Assembly (NCBI RefSeq): GCF_040545875.1
Contig: NZ_JBEPMR010000008.1
Source: Faecalicatena_A orotica
GTDB lineage: Bacteria > Bacillota > Clostridia > Lachnospirales > Lachnospiraceae
Strand: one strand, 5' to 3'
DNA length: 64,000 nucleotides
This document shows, piece after piece, positions 44,032 through 52,233 of this stretch. The position numbers and the translations under genes are program-made. The notes under the pieces were generated by a model. It searched no databases. It saw only the letters and a program-made list of their open reading frames with translations, and was not told the origin of the DNA. Every line of letters starts with the position of its first letter. Position 1 is the first letter of the stretch.

Positions 44032-45487
44032 GCCTGTGAAACGTTTTCATGCCGGAAACGATTCCTGTAACAACAATAAATATCTCCAGCCGACCTAAAA
44101 TCATACCAAACATTTCTACAAGTAATGTAGCAGTATTGGTGTCGGGGCCGGTCAAACCGATAGAAAGGCCGACTGTTCCAAGCGCAGAGGCAAATTCAAA
44201 TGCGGCCTCTGTCAGGCTGGAGTCTGCCGTCAGTGTCAATAAGAATGTACCAATAAGGAATAATCCAAGGTAACACACCGTAAATCCTGTAGTATCTGCC
44301 GCAAGGCCGGAATCAATCGGTGTCTTTCCTTGGGCCCTTATGTAATACGGGGTATCTATACGGCGGGCCGGTGACAGGCGCTTGCGGACATTTGCAGCCG
44401 CGAGGCGCAGCATCAGGTATACACGGGTCATTTTCATACCTCCTGCCGTAGAACCCATTCCGCCTCCGACCAGCATCATGAGGATCAGTATGCCAATAGC
44501 GAAGTCAGGCCAGGCGGAATAACTCATACTGGAGTATCCAGTGGTGGATAGTGCAGATGAAACATCAAATAGTGACCTGCGGAATCCTTCTGTTATCGGT
44601 ATGTTAAGACTGCCTGAAAGAGAAAAGGCTGTCAAAGGAACAAATATAAGTAACAGACCAATCATGAAACGTACTTCGCTTACACGGAATGCCTGCTTCC
44701 ATTTGCGTTTGGTAAGCAGTAATAGTACAGCAAAATTTGTCGTACCAATCAGCATTAGAATAATCGTTATTATTTCAACAGGCAGGTTATTGTACTCGCC
44801 AATACTGCCGAGCCTGGTGGAAAAGCCTCCTGTGGAGAGGGAGCACATGGCATGGCATATACTTTCAAACAGGCTCATGTCTGCAAAACAATAGGAAACC
44901 GTACCAATTACCAAAAAACCAGAATACATAATAAAAATTGTCCGGGCAGTTTTTTTTAGATTCGGCATCAGTTTATCAGGGTGTCCCTCTGCACTGAACA
45001 GACTCATAGACTGCTTTCCGGAAATGAGCATAATCATCATCAAAACAAATCCAAGACCACCGCAGAACTGCATGAAACTTCGGTGAAACAAGAAGATTTT
45101 GGGGACAGTACTGACATCCATTACGGAAAGTCCTGTCGTTGTCCATCCGCTGACGGATTCAAATAAAGCCTGCACAACAGACATCTGTCGGGCCAGTACA
45201 AATGGGGCCGCACCTGTTACGATACCCCAGCTCCATGCAAAGAGAACCGTCAGGCTGCTGCGCTGCATAGCTGACTGCCTTGCTGTCGTATCAGTGCCGC
45301 CTTTTTTGCCCAGGCGGCAAACAATAATTCCCGAAAAAATAGAAAATAAGGCCGGAATAATGAATGACAGCGCATATCTGGCATCCTCCGGATAAAATGG
45401 AAGAACTAACAGCGGTACGGAAATCATAATTCCTACTAAAAGCATAAGTTTTCCATAGTCCGAACAGTTTGAAAGATTTTTAGCCAT
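44000..45487 (-). CDS. trkH: TrkH/KtrB-family potassium uptake channel subunit
   Basis: 495 residues with the fourfold membrane-pore-membrane plan of K+ transporters. Pore loops with a conserved glycine are visible in SVSGWTTTGLSV, MCSLSTGGFSTRLG, VSSALSTTGYSS and SALGTVGLSIGL. GMGSTAGGMKMTR marks the family. It is a plasma-membrane K+ (or Na+/K+) uptake channel needing TrkA-type regulators, which are the two genes just upstream, 2 bp away. GGAGGGAG precedes the ATG. The gene end runs convergently into the FtsX permease gene. Confidence 0.94.
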   Translation of the reverse strand: MAKNLSNCSDYGKLMLLVGIMISVPLLVLPFYPEDARYALSFIIPALFSIFSGIIVCRLGKKGGTDTTARQSAMQRSSLTVLFAWSWGIVTGAAPFVLARQMSVVQALFESVSGWTTTGLSVMDVSTVPKIFLFHRSFMQFCGGLGFVLMMIMLISGKQSMSLFSAEGHPDKLMPNLKKTARTIFIMYSGFLVIGTVSYCFADMSLFESICHAMCSLSTGGFSTRLGSIGEYNNLPVEIITIILMLIGTTNFAVLLLLTKRKWKQAFRVSEVRFMIGLLLIFVPLTAFSLSGSLNIPITEGFRRSLFDVSSALSTTGYSSMSYSAWPDFAIGILILMMLVGGGMGSTAGGMKMTRVYLMLRLAAANVRKRLSPARRIDTPYYIRAQGKTPIDSGLAADTTGFTVCYLGLFLIGTFLLTLTADSSLTEAAFEFASALGTVGLSIGLTGPDTNTATLLVEMFGMILGRLEIFIVVTGIVSGMKTFHRLMPYHPEVHR

Positions 45488-45489
45488 GT

Positions 45490-46158
45490 CTACTCCCTCC
45501 CGGTTAATTCTTTCACCGCGGCAAGCTCCTGACCGTTGCCGGAAATCAAAACAAGCACATCCCCTGCAAGAATTTTTGTGTCTCCGCAGGGAATTCCGAT
45601 CTGGTCACCGTGCAGTATACAACCGATAATAACCTCTTTTGGTAAATTGATTTCCCATAACTTTTTGCCGGCGGCTGGTGCGGTAGAAGAGATGGGGATC
45701 TCTGCAATCTGTACCCGGCCTTTTCCGATAGGAATGACATTGGCCATTTGTTCCATGAAGGCCTGCTGTTCGATAATGTTTGTAACTGCTGAGATGGCAC
45801 ATACAACGCTGTCGATACCCATTGCATAGAAGAAATCTGTTTTTCTCGGATCAGATACCAACGCCACGGTTTTGTGTACGTGAAACCGTTTCTTGCACAG
45901 CTCGCAGATAACTAAATTGTCTTCATCCTTCGATGTAAGTGCGATTGCAATTTTATAATCGGATGCATTGGCATCCTCCAGAATAAAAGGTTTGGTGCCA
46001 TCCCCTTCAAAGACGTTTAACTTATTGATTCCAGCCAGTTTCAGACATTCCTCATGGGAATCATTGATGGCAGTAACCTGATACCCGCGGCCTAACAAGG
46101 AAACCGCCAGAGATTTTGCTTTACTCTTGCCGCCGACCAGTAATACTTTTGTTTTCAT
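45490..46158 (-). CDS. trkA: TrkA-type K+ channel regulator (RCK N + C domains)
   Basis: 222 residues. RCK_N Rossmann domain (LVGGKSKAKSLAVSLLGRGYQV, where the glycine motif is modified, then VFEGDGTKP and ALTSKDEDNLVICELCKK) and an RCK_C domain (~140-222, ending GDVLVLISGNGQELAAVKEL). It gates the TrkH pore in response to nucleotide. The degenerate glycine motif suggests that this copy may bind nucleotide poorly and partner with the other TrkA. ATGA overlap with the upstream trkA gene. Confidence 0.9.
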   Translation of the reverse strand: MKTKVLLVGGKSKAKSLAVSLLGRGYQVTAINDSHEECLKLAGINKLNVFEGDGTKPFILEDANASDYKIAIALTSKDEDNLVICELCKKRFHVHKTVALVSDPRKTDFFYAMGIDSVVCAISAVTNIIEQQAFMEQMANVIPIGKGRVQIAEIPISSTAPAAGKKLWEINLPKEVIIGCILHGDQIGIPCGDTKILAGDVLVLISGNGQELAAVKELTGRE

Positions 46159-46613
46159 ACGGCTTCCTCCCGAATGTGTGCGGCTGCCTGGCCAAGGAGT
46201 TTATCAATCTCTTTTGCCGACAGTATGGCGGGACAAATGGTATCAATTCCGAATTCGCGGTAAATGCAGTCCCTTTCCGGATCATACAGACGGGCAATGA
46301 CCCGTTCCACTTTGAATATTTCGCGTGCGATCTGCGCCAGCATGATATTTGTGTTGTCATTGTTCGTTACTATAATTACCGCGTTTGCCTGTTGGATACC
46401 CGCTTCCTGCAGGACATCGTAATCGGTTCCGTCTGCATTCAGGGTCAGCCCTCCGAAGGAAGGAGAAAGTTTCCGGAATGCATCCTTATCCCGGTCAATG
46501 ATGAGAACATCAAAACCCTCATCGGACAGTGTGTTTGCCAGATTTGCACCTAAGCGTCCGCAGCCAATGATGATATTGTAAGTTCCATGAACTTTAAAAA
46601 GATACTTTTTCAT
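46155..46613 (-). CDS. Short TrkA-type regulator (RCK N domain only)
   Basis: 152 residues with an intact Rossmann motif IIGCGRLGANLANTLSDEG, DVLIIDRDKDAF, TLNADGTDYDVL and VIIVTNNDNTN. There is no C-terminal RCK_C domain. Canonical TrkA has two RCK halves in one chain; here the halves are two proteins, this one nucleotide-competent and the next with RCK_C. The start 46613 is set by AGGAGGT, which lies inside the end of the TPR gene; the frame is open farther upstream but overlaps that gene. The stop/start overlaps at both ends are ATGA. Confidence 0.88.
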   Translation of the reverse strand: MKKYLFKVHGTYNIIIGCGRLGANLANTLSDEGFDVLIIDRDKDAFRKLSPSFGGLTLNADGTDYDVLQEAGIQQANAVIIVTNNDNTNIMLAQIAREIFKVERVIARLYDPERDCIYREFGIDTICPAILSAKEIDKLLGQAAAHIREEAV

Positions 46614-46999
46614 TTCTGTGACCTCCTCTTCATATGTCCGATTCCGCATGAATCATATTCCATGACATAAGTACTTTCTTCCTCTTTGATGTCGCTTTCG
46701 TCATATGCGCATTCTCCTCTGGAAAAAAAGGTTCCGAATTTCTCAAGGTTTTTTCGTGCAGGGAGATAAGTAGGATCAAGCGCCCACGCAGCCCGGAAGT
46801 GCTTCATGGCAGCGCTGTGTTCACCTTCCTTTTCCAATAATATGCCGATGAGATTATGGGGCTGTGCTGAATGCGGGTATTGACCCATAGCAGTACAAAG
46901 CAGCTGCTCACATGCTGTGTAATCTCCCGATAAAATAAGATTCTTTGCATTCGTACACAATGCTTTTAAAGAGTCTGTATTTATTGTTGAACTTTTCAT
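46610..46999 (-). CDS. Small TPR-repeat protein leading the trk operon
   Basis: 129 residues with about two to three tetratricopeptide helices (NLILSGDYTACEQLLCTAMG, PHNLIGILLEKEGEHSAAMKHFRAAWALDP, TYLPARKNLEKFG), then an acidic tail. It begins the TPR-trkA-trkA-trkH operon, preceded by a four-part direct-repeat array. TPR proteins serve as protein-protein adaptors, so it may link the split TrkA pair or channel to another factor. A start at 47011 is also possible, but it lies in the ribosome site. Confidence 0.8.
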   Translation of the reverse strand: MKSSTINTDSLKALCTNAKNLILSGDYTACEQLLCTAMGQYPHSAQPHNLIGILLEKEGEHSAAMKHFRAAWALDPTYLPARKNLEKFGTFFSRGECAYDESDIKEEESTYVMEYDSCGIGHMKRRSQK

Positions 47000-47043
47000 T
47001 TTTTCATACATCCTTTCTAAGGCTTATTGATTTTTACAGTCTT

Positions 47044-47109
47044 ATCATAGAACATATACTGTGACCTTGGTGTGAGAGTGAAGATACCTTTGTGAGAATC
47101 CTGTGAGAA
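47044..47109 (-). promoter_or_regulatory. trk operon promoter with four-part response-regulator box
   Basis: On the minus strand: TTCTCACA-N3-TTCTCACA (47091-47109), N12, CTCTCACA-N3-AGGTCACA (47060-47078), N10, TATGAT (47044-47049). Each pair has an 11-bp period. The last unit lies at the -35 position and no good -35 box exists, so this should be an activator-dependent promoter. The same design stands before the adjacent histidine kinase gene. Confidence 0.82.
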
Positions 47110-47156
47110 TCGAACGGCTGCAGCGGGTGACTCAGCAGGAGGCACACCCCACGGAT

Positions 47157-47855
47157 TTATATTTTCAGCATCCGGTATCCGACACCAACATGCGTCTGGA
47201 TATACTGTACCGAATCGGGGGACGGCTCAATCTTTTTACGCAGGGTTCCCATAAAAACCCGCAGGGAAGCTACATCATTATCCCAGGAAGTCCCCCATAT
47301 TTCTTTGGTAATATATCGGTGTGTTAACACCTTTCCGACATTCTTAGCCAGCACGGACAGCAGTTTATATTCAATGGGGGTCAGATGTAGTTCTTCATTC
47401 TTCAGATAGGCACACCCGGCCGCATAGTCGATTTTTAACTCACCATTTTGGAAAACCGCATTCTGGACAGGCAGTACATTTTGTACTGAATTTAACCGGC
47501 GTACCGTGGCACGCAGTCTGGCGAGCAGTTCCTCCACGGAAAAGGGTTTTGTCAGGTAATCATCGGCACCGGCATCCAGAGCATCGATTTTATCGGTATC
47601 TTCACTCCTTGCACTGACAACGATAATGGGCATGTTGGACCAGGTCCTCACTTTCCGGATAATTTCGATGCCGTCCATATCCGGGAGCCCGAGGTCCAGA
47701 AGCAGAATGTCAGGATTATGGGACACTGCCTCCAGAACAGCATCCGCACCAGTAGAAGCAGAGCGGAAACGATAGTTTTGTGTATCTAGTGTTGTTGTTA
47801 TGAGGCTGCGGACTGCTTTGTCATCCTCCACAACTAAAATAAGCGGTTTACTCAT
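47157..47855 (-). CDS. KdpE-like response regulator
   Basis: 232 residues: receiver with VVEDDKAVRSL, phosphoacceptor Asp in LLLDLGLPDMDG (~residue 53) and DYLTKPFSVEE, then the winged helix (SWDNDVASLRVFMGTLRKKIE / QTHVGVGYRM). Close to KdpE in length and motifs. It overlaps the upstream kinase gene by 8 bp. It is the best candidate to bind the TTCTCACA arrays before the kinase gene and before the trk operon, making it a regulator of potassium uptake with positive autoregulation. Confidence 0.92.
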   Translation of the reverse strand: MSKPLILVVEDDKAVRSLITTTLDTQNYRFRSASTGADAVLEAVSHNPDILLLDLGLPDMDGIEIIRKVRTWSNMPIIVVSARSEDTDKIDALDAGADDYLTKPFSVEELLARLRATVRRLNSVQNVLPVQNAVFQNGELKIDYAAGCAYLKNEELHLTPIEYKLLSVLAKNVGKVLTHRYITKEIWGTSWDNDVASLRVFMGTLRKKIEPSPDSVQYIQTHVGVGYRMLKI

Positions 47856-49383
47856 GTAAATGCACCTCCCATGCAGGTAATGTAAATTGGAATATCGTGC
47901 CTTGGGGCAGATTGTCTTTTACAGAAATGGTTCCTCCGTGTAAATGGATGATTGACTTGCAAAGTGCAAGTCCCAGCCCGATCCCGCGATGGCTGTCGGT
48001 AATTTTTGTACTGGAAGTATAAAACATGTCAAAAACATGGGGCTTCTCTGCATCTGGAATTCCGGGACCGTCATCAGAAACCTCAGTAATCACCTGTTTG
48101 TTTTTTATATAGGTCTGAATAGTGATATGAGAACCGGCAGGTGTATACTTGACAGCATTGTTTATAAGGTTAATTACAACTTGAACCATAAGCCGGGCAT
48201 CCATTTTTGCAAAAGCCGTATCGGCATCTTTTACGAGAATGACATGTTCCTTACTATTACGGTCCGCATGCCGCAGTGCCTCTGCAATGATTTCCTCCAT
48301 TAACTCCGGTTTCATCTGCAGGCTTGTACTGCCGTCCTCAATTCGCGTAACTGTCAGCAGGTTTTCTACCAGTCTTATGAGCCATAGTGAGTCCTCATAA
48401 ATGTCGTTATAGATCGGCTTACGTTTCTCCCATTCCATCTGTGCGCCATTCGCCAGCAAAAGATTCGCATTTCCGGAAATAGAGGTTAACGGGGTACGAA
48501 GATCATGGGATATGGACCGCAGCATATTGGCCCGGAGCTGTTCATTTTTAGCCAGGACTGCAGCGGCCTGTTTTTCTCTTGCCGTTTTTTCATTTTCCAG
48601 TGCCATTGCACATTCTCCAAGAAGTGAAAGAAGCATACTTGTTTCTTCCGGTGTCAGGGAATCACCACACAGTGCGATCCCAACTACCCCATATACATGG
48701 CTGCCAATCCTTGTGGCAAGGTAAAGGCATTTTGCATTAGACAGTATGTTTGTGGATGCCCCTGCCCGTTTATTATTCTTGAACACCCAAGCAGCTACCG
48801 CCTGTTCATTGACGCTCAGACAGCTGTCATCCATCATGGCTTCGCCAACAGGGAACGAATGGGGAACGAGAGGTTTGTCATTTGTTTTCATATAAAATAC
48901 AATATCACGGCCCAGCAGGCGGACAAGCTGCCGTGCCGTAATAGTTATAATTTCATCTTTGCCTTCTGCTTTCTGCAGGGCCTGATTGCAGTCGAACATA
49001 ACCCGGGTGCGGTATGCCGTGTAAGCAAACTGCTGTGTGTGCTGTTTCAGCTTTGCGGCCAGATTGCCTGTAATCAGTGAGGCAATGAACATGATTAAAA
49101 AAGTGGCCGGATAGCCGGAATTATAGGCATTCAATGTAAAACGCGGCTCTGTAAAAAAGAAATTAAATACCAACACGCTGGCAACAGAAGAGAAGAGGCT
49201 GCATATGCGTGATGTGGTCAATATGGAGTTTATCAATACCCCGAGAATATAAATTGTAATAATATTTGATTCGCTAAACCCGAGCGTATCAAAGATAGTG
49301 CCGATGCCGGTAGCCGCAGCCAGCAGCAGGATGCTTTTTCCAAAATCGGGAAGAAGGAAAGGTCCATAGTCTGATGTATTCAT
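47848..49383 (-). CDS. KdpD-like histidine kinase without the N-terminal KdpD domain
   Basis: 511 residues: a DUF4118 four-helix membrane part (~15-110), a GAF-like domain (~135-270), H-box LRSISHDLRTPLTS (~300), N-box QVVINLINNAVKYTPAGS, and G-boxes VSDDGPGIPDAE, FDMFYT and GIGLGLALCKS. It thus holds the C-terminal half of a KdpD. The upstream kdpD gene holds the missing half, and their GAF regions are alike (EQAV..WVF.N..RAG). It is separately transcribed from a promoter with the TTCTCACA array. It probably phosphorylates the response regulator that follows. Confidence 0.92.
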   Translation of the reverse strand: MNTSDYGPFLLPDFGKSILLLAAATGIGTIFDTLGFSESNIITIYILGVLINSILTTSRICSLFSSVASVLVFNFFFTEPRFTLNAYNSGYPATFLIMFIASLITGNLAAKLKQHTQQFAYTAYRTRVMFDCNQALQKAEGKDEIITITARQLVRLLGRDIVFYMKTNDKPLVPHSFPVGEAMMDDSCLSVNEQAVAAWVFKNNKRAGASTNILSNAKCLYLATRIGSHVYGVVGIALCGDSLTPEETSMLLSLLGECAMALENEKTAREKQAAAVLAKNEQLRANMLRSISHDLRTPLTSISGNANLLLANGAQMEWEKRKPIYNDIYEDSLWLIRLVENLLTVTRIEDGSTSLQMKPELMEEIIAEALRHADRNSKEHVILVKDADTAFAKMDARLMVQVVINLINNAVKYTPAGSHITIQTYIKNKQVITEVSDDGPGIPDAEKPHVFDMFYTSSTKITDSHRGIGLGLALCKSIIHLHGGTISVKDNLPQGTIFQFTLPAWEVHLHE

Positions 49384-49405
49384 AATTTACCTCCTGTGCA
49401 GACTT

Positions 49406-49471
49406 ACTCTATCACAGATGCTGTGAGACGGATGTGAGAGAACGTCCGTCCATGTGAGAATCCTGTGAGAA
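49406..49471 (-). promoter_or_regulatory. Kinase/regulator promoter with the same four-part box
   Basis: On the minus strand: TTCTCACA-N3-TTCTCACA (49453-49471), N12, CTCTCACA-N3-GTCTCACA (49422-49440), N10, TAGAGT (49406-49411). Unit order, spacers and distance to the -10 box equal those at 47044-47109 exactly, although the spacer sequences differ. Confidence 0.82.
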
Positions 49472-49474
49472 TCG

Positions 49475-49504
49475 AAAAAAGCCGCTTCGATCAAACGAAG
49501 CGGC
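49475..49504 (-). terminator. Terminator of the kdp operon
   Basis: On the minus strand GCCGCTTCG pairs with CGAAGCGGC (9-bp stem, 6-nt loop) and six T follow. It lies 2 bp beyond the truncated kdpD stop codon and cuts the kdp operon off from the kinase gene. Confidence 0.9.
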
Positions 49505-49506
49505 TC

Positions 49507-51549
49507 TCAATGATTTCCTGCACATTTTTCTATATTTTCCATCTGCTGGATTCTCTCCAGTACCAACGCGGCTTCATCCAGCATGGCAGATATAATATTG
49601 TACTCAAAGGTGCCAATTTCCCGCCTTTCTTCCAGTACCATGCCAACGACCGCGGATACATTGTCATCGTCTGCCACTGGAAGATAGATTGCTTTCGCAT
49701 CCGGCAGTGTATGGGTGGTGCAGCCTGCCCGGTGCCCGTTTTCAAATACCCAGGAGACAACAGCCTGTTCGGCCCGGTTTATGTAGTCACACTTTAAGTC
49801 ATCCTGCATATTCTTTTCAATTCCGGTTCTCATATAAATAGACGGCTCCTGAAGTTTTCCGTCCTTTTTCATATAAATAATAACGGTGAAATTCATCAGT
49901 TTCTGAATTTGTGAAGCCAGTTCGTCACCGATATCTTTTCTGCTTTTTGCGCGCCTTAGTCTTTTGCTGTTCATGAGAAGAATCTCAGTACGGTACGCCC
50001 GTTTTGCATTTTCCTCATTCTGCCTCTGTATCTTTGACACAATCCACGAGGTCAGAAGACTGACTGCGAACATCATGACAAAAGTTACCGGATAGCTGGC
50101 ATCATAGGCTTCCAGACTATGCAGAGGTATTGTAAAGAAATAGTTGAACAGCAGGACACTCAGCACAGACGCCAGTACCGAGCATATATAGCCGGATGTG
50201 GTGATGGCAGTCAGCATGACCCCCAGCAGATAGACCATAATAATATTGGCCTCTGTCAGTCCCAGATATTTCATTCCCAGAGCAGCTGCCGTACTTGCCG
50301 CCATCATTCCAAGCATAATCAGAATGTCCGGACCTCTTATAAGACCTTCCAGAAATTTACCATTTTTCCTTATTGTATAATGTTTTTGCCCGACTCCGTT
50401 ATGCAGATCAGGGATAATGTATACATCCAGGTTGGGCGCATACTGATTCAGACTTTCGACCAGTGTTTTTCTCGTCTGGCCAAACAGGATCTTGTGGGCT
50501 GTTCTTCCCATGACAATTTTCGTTACATTGCTGACCTTAGCGTATTCTGCAATCTGTCTGGCCACATCCTCTCCGTTTACGCTGGCAATTTTTGCGCCCA
50601 GAGTCCTTGCGAGACGCATATTTTCATCTCTTCTTTTTTTAACCTTCTCGTCTGCATTCTGAAGGTTTCTTGTTTCTACATACAGTGCGGTAAACTCAGC
50701 ATGGAATGCATAGGCCAGCCGTGCTGCAGTGCGTATTACTTTTTCATTGGAAGGTGCCGGTGATATACAGGTCAGTACATGTTCGCCCGTTGAGTAGTCC
50801 CCGGAACCAAGCAGTTTTTTTTCTTCCTCTGCAAGGTGATTCACACGGTCAGCCATTCTTCGAAGGGCGATTTCCCTTAAGGCTATTAGTTTATCTTTTG
50901 TAAAGAAGTTCTGCAGTGCTCTCTGGGCCTGCATTCCCTGATAGATCTTGCCTTCCTTCATACGCTCGATTAGTTCTTCAGGTTCGATATCCACGAGTTT
51001 AACCTGAGACGCCTTATCAAAGACACTGTCTGGTATTCTTTCCTTTACCTGTATGCTGGTAATGCTGGATACATTATCGTTGAGGCTCTCCAAATGCTGG
51101 ATATTTACTGTGGTATATACATTAATGCCGTGTTCCAGCAGTTCTTCGATATCCTGATATCGTTTCTGATGCCGGCAGCCCTGTGCATTCGAGTGGGCCA
51201 GCTCGTCAACGAGGATAACCTTTGGCCGCCGCTTAAGAGCTGCGTCCAAATCGAATTCCCGGATTTTTACCCCCTTATATTCCACCATCAGGAATGGAAG
51301 CTGTTCGATTCCTTCCAGAAGTGCTGTTGTCTCCGGACGGGCATGAGGCTCCACGTATCCGGCGACAACATCCACAAAGTTCTTTTTTAGATCTCTGGCC
51401 GCCTCCAGCATCGCATATGTCTTCCCGGTTCCGGCCGCATAGCCGAGAAATATTTTAAGGCGGCCAAACTCTTTCATGTGTATCTTATTTTCTTCTGCCT
51501 GAAGTTTATCAAGCATTTCTCGTGGACTTGGCCTTTTGTCTTCCGCCAT
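49507..51549 (-). CDS. kdpD: KdpD sensor lacking the histidine kinase domain
   Basis: 680 residues. In order: KdpD N-terminal ATP-binding domain with GYAAGTGKT (Walker A, ~33-41), ILVDELAHSNAQGCRH and YTTVNIQHLESLND; a universal-stress-protein-like domain (~245-365); a DUF4118 four-helix membrane part (~390-490); and a GAF-like domain (~510-665). The protein ends 15 residues after the GAF domain. There is no H-box and no ATPase domain, which a ~900-residue KdpD has. The start at 51549 is set by AGGAGG. Last gene of kdpFABCD. It may modulate the separate kinase encoded next, or control transport directly. Confidence 0.93.
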   Translation of the reverse strand: MAEDKRPSPREMLDKLQAEENKIHMKEFGRLKIFLGYAAGTGKTYAMLEAARDLKKNFVDVVAGYVEPHARPETTALLEGIEQLPFLMVEYKGVKIREFDLDAALKRRPKVILVDELAHSNAQGCRHQKRYQDIEELLEHGINVYTTVNIQHLESLNDNVSSITSIQVKERIPDSVFDKASQVKLVDIEPEELIERMKEGKIYQGMQAQRALQNFFTKDKLIALREIALRRMADRVNHLAEEEKKLLGSGDYSTGEHVLTCISPAPSNEKVIRTAARLAYAFHAEFTALYVETRNLQNADEKVKKRRDENMRLARTLGAKIASVNGEDVARQIAEYAKVSNVTKIVMGRTAHKILFGQTRKTLVESLNQYAPNLDVYIIPDLHNGVGQKHYTIRKNGKFLEGLIRGPDILIMLGMMAASTAAALGMKYLGLTEANIIMVYLLGVMLTAITTSGYICSVLASVLSVLLFNYFFTIPLHSLEAYDASYPVTFVMMFAVSLLTSWIVSKIQRQNEENAKRAYRTEILLMNSKRLRRAKSRKDIGDELASQIQKLMNFTVIIYMKKDGKLQEPSIYMRTGIEKNMQDDLKCDYINRAEQAVVSWVFENGHRAGCTTHTLPDAKAIYLPVADDDNVSAVVGMVLEERREIGTFEYNIISAMLDEAALVLERIQQMENIEKCAGNH

Positions 51550-51573
51550 AAGCGCCTCCTGCACTTTTTAGTT

Positions 51574-52221
51574 CTATATTTCTCCGATTGCTTTTGCAAT
51601 GTCAAGATTACACTTCAGGACATTTACCCTGTCATGTCCAAATACGCCGAGTACCTTACCTTCTGTATTATTTTCAACAATTTTATCTAACTGTTCTTCA
51701 CTTAAACCAGTTTCCTCAGCGATAGATGGAATTTGAATTCTGGCTGATTCCGGCGTGATATGCGGGTCCATCCCGGAACCAGAGGCAGTTAACAGATCAG
51801 CCGGAATATCGCCTTTCTTTACATCAGGATTCTGCTTGAGAAACTCTTCTACAGATTTTTCAGCACGTTCCTTTAATTCCTCATTGGAAGGGGCAAGGTT
51901 GGAACCGCCTGATCCCACTCCTGCGTATGTGCCGTCTTCCTTTTCTTCTTCGGTGTAGGTATTATAATTTACCCCTGATATACGGCCCTGGAAATATCTA
52001 GGATCGCCGGAGAAGTCCTGTCCGGAGATTGCGGAACCTGCCGCCTCTTCTGGGTCATTCGTATTTTTTCCGTCCGCGGTAATCAGGCTTCCATTTGCCT
52101 GATGCGGAAAGAAGAGCTGCCCTAAACCTGTCAGGGCTGCGGGATATGCAAAGCCACAGACAACAAGCATCAGGACGGTCAGGACGACAGCGCTTTTTAA
52201 GTATTTTAAAAATGATTTCAT
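51574..52221 (-). CDS. kdpC: K+-transporting ATPase subunit C
   Basis: 215 residues. One N-terminal membrane segment (SAVVLTVLMLVVCGFAYPAAL), then the extracytoplasmic domain with GSAISGQDFSGDPRYFQGR, GSGGSNLAPSNEEL, LTASGSGMDPHITPESARIQIPSIA and the closing VNVLKCNLDIAKA. These are the KdpC signatures (S-G-S-G-x-DPHI). It stabilises the KdpAB complex. GGGAGGAAG precedes the ATG. Slightly longer than the E. coli protein. Confidence 0.96.
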   Translation of the reverse strand: MKSFLKYLKSAVVLTVLMLVVCGFAYPAALTGLGQLFFPHQANGSLITADGKNTNDPEEAAGSAISGQDFSGDPRYFQGRISGVNYNTYTEEEKEDGTYAGVGSGGSNLAPSNEELKERAEKSVEEFLKQNPDVKKGDIPADLLTASGSGMDPHITPESARIQIPSIAEETGLSEEQLDKIVENNTEGKVLGVFGHDRVNVLKCNLDIAKAIGEI

Positions 52222-52233
52222 GAAACTTCCTCC

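Noticed and set aside
47091..47109. CRISPR-like or MITE origin of the repeated TGTGAGAATCC segments
   Set aside because: Only two copies of the array, both at promoters in the same orientation with equal spacing; a regulator site explains them better.
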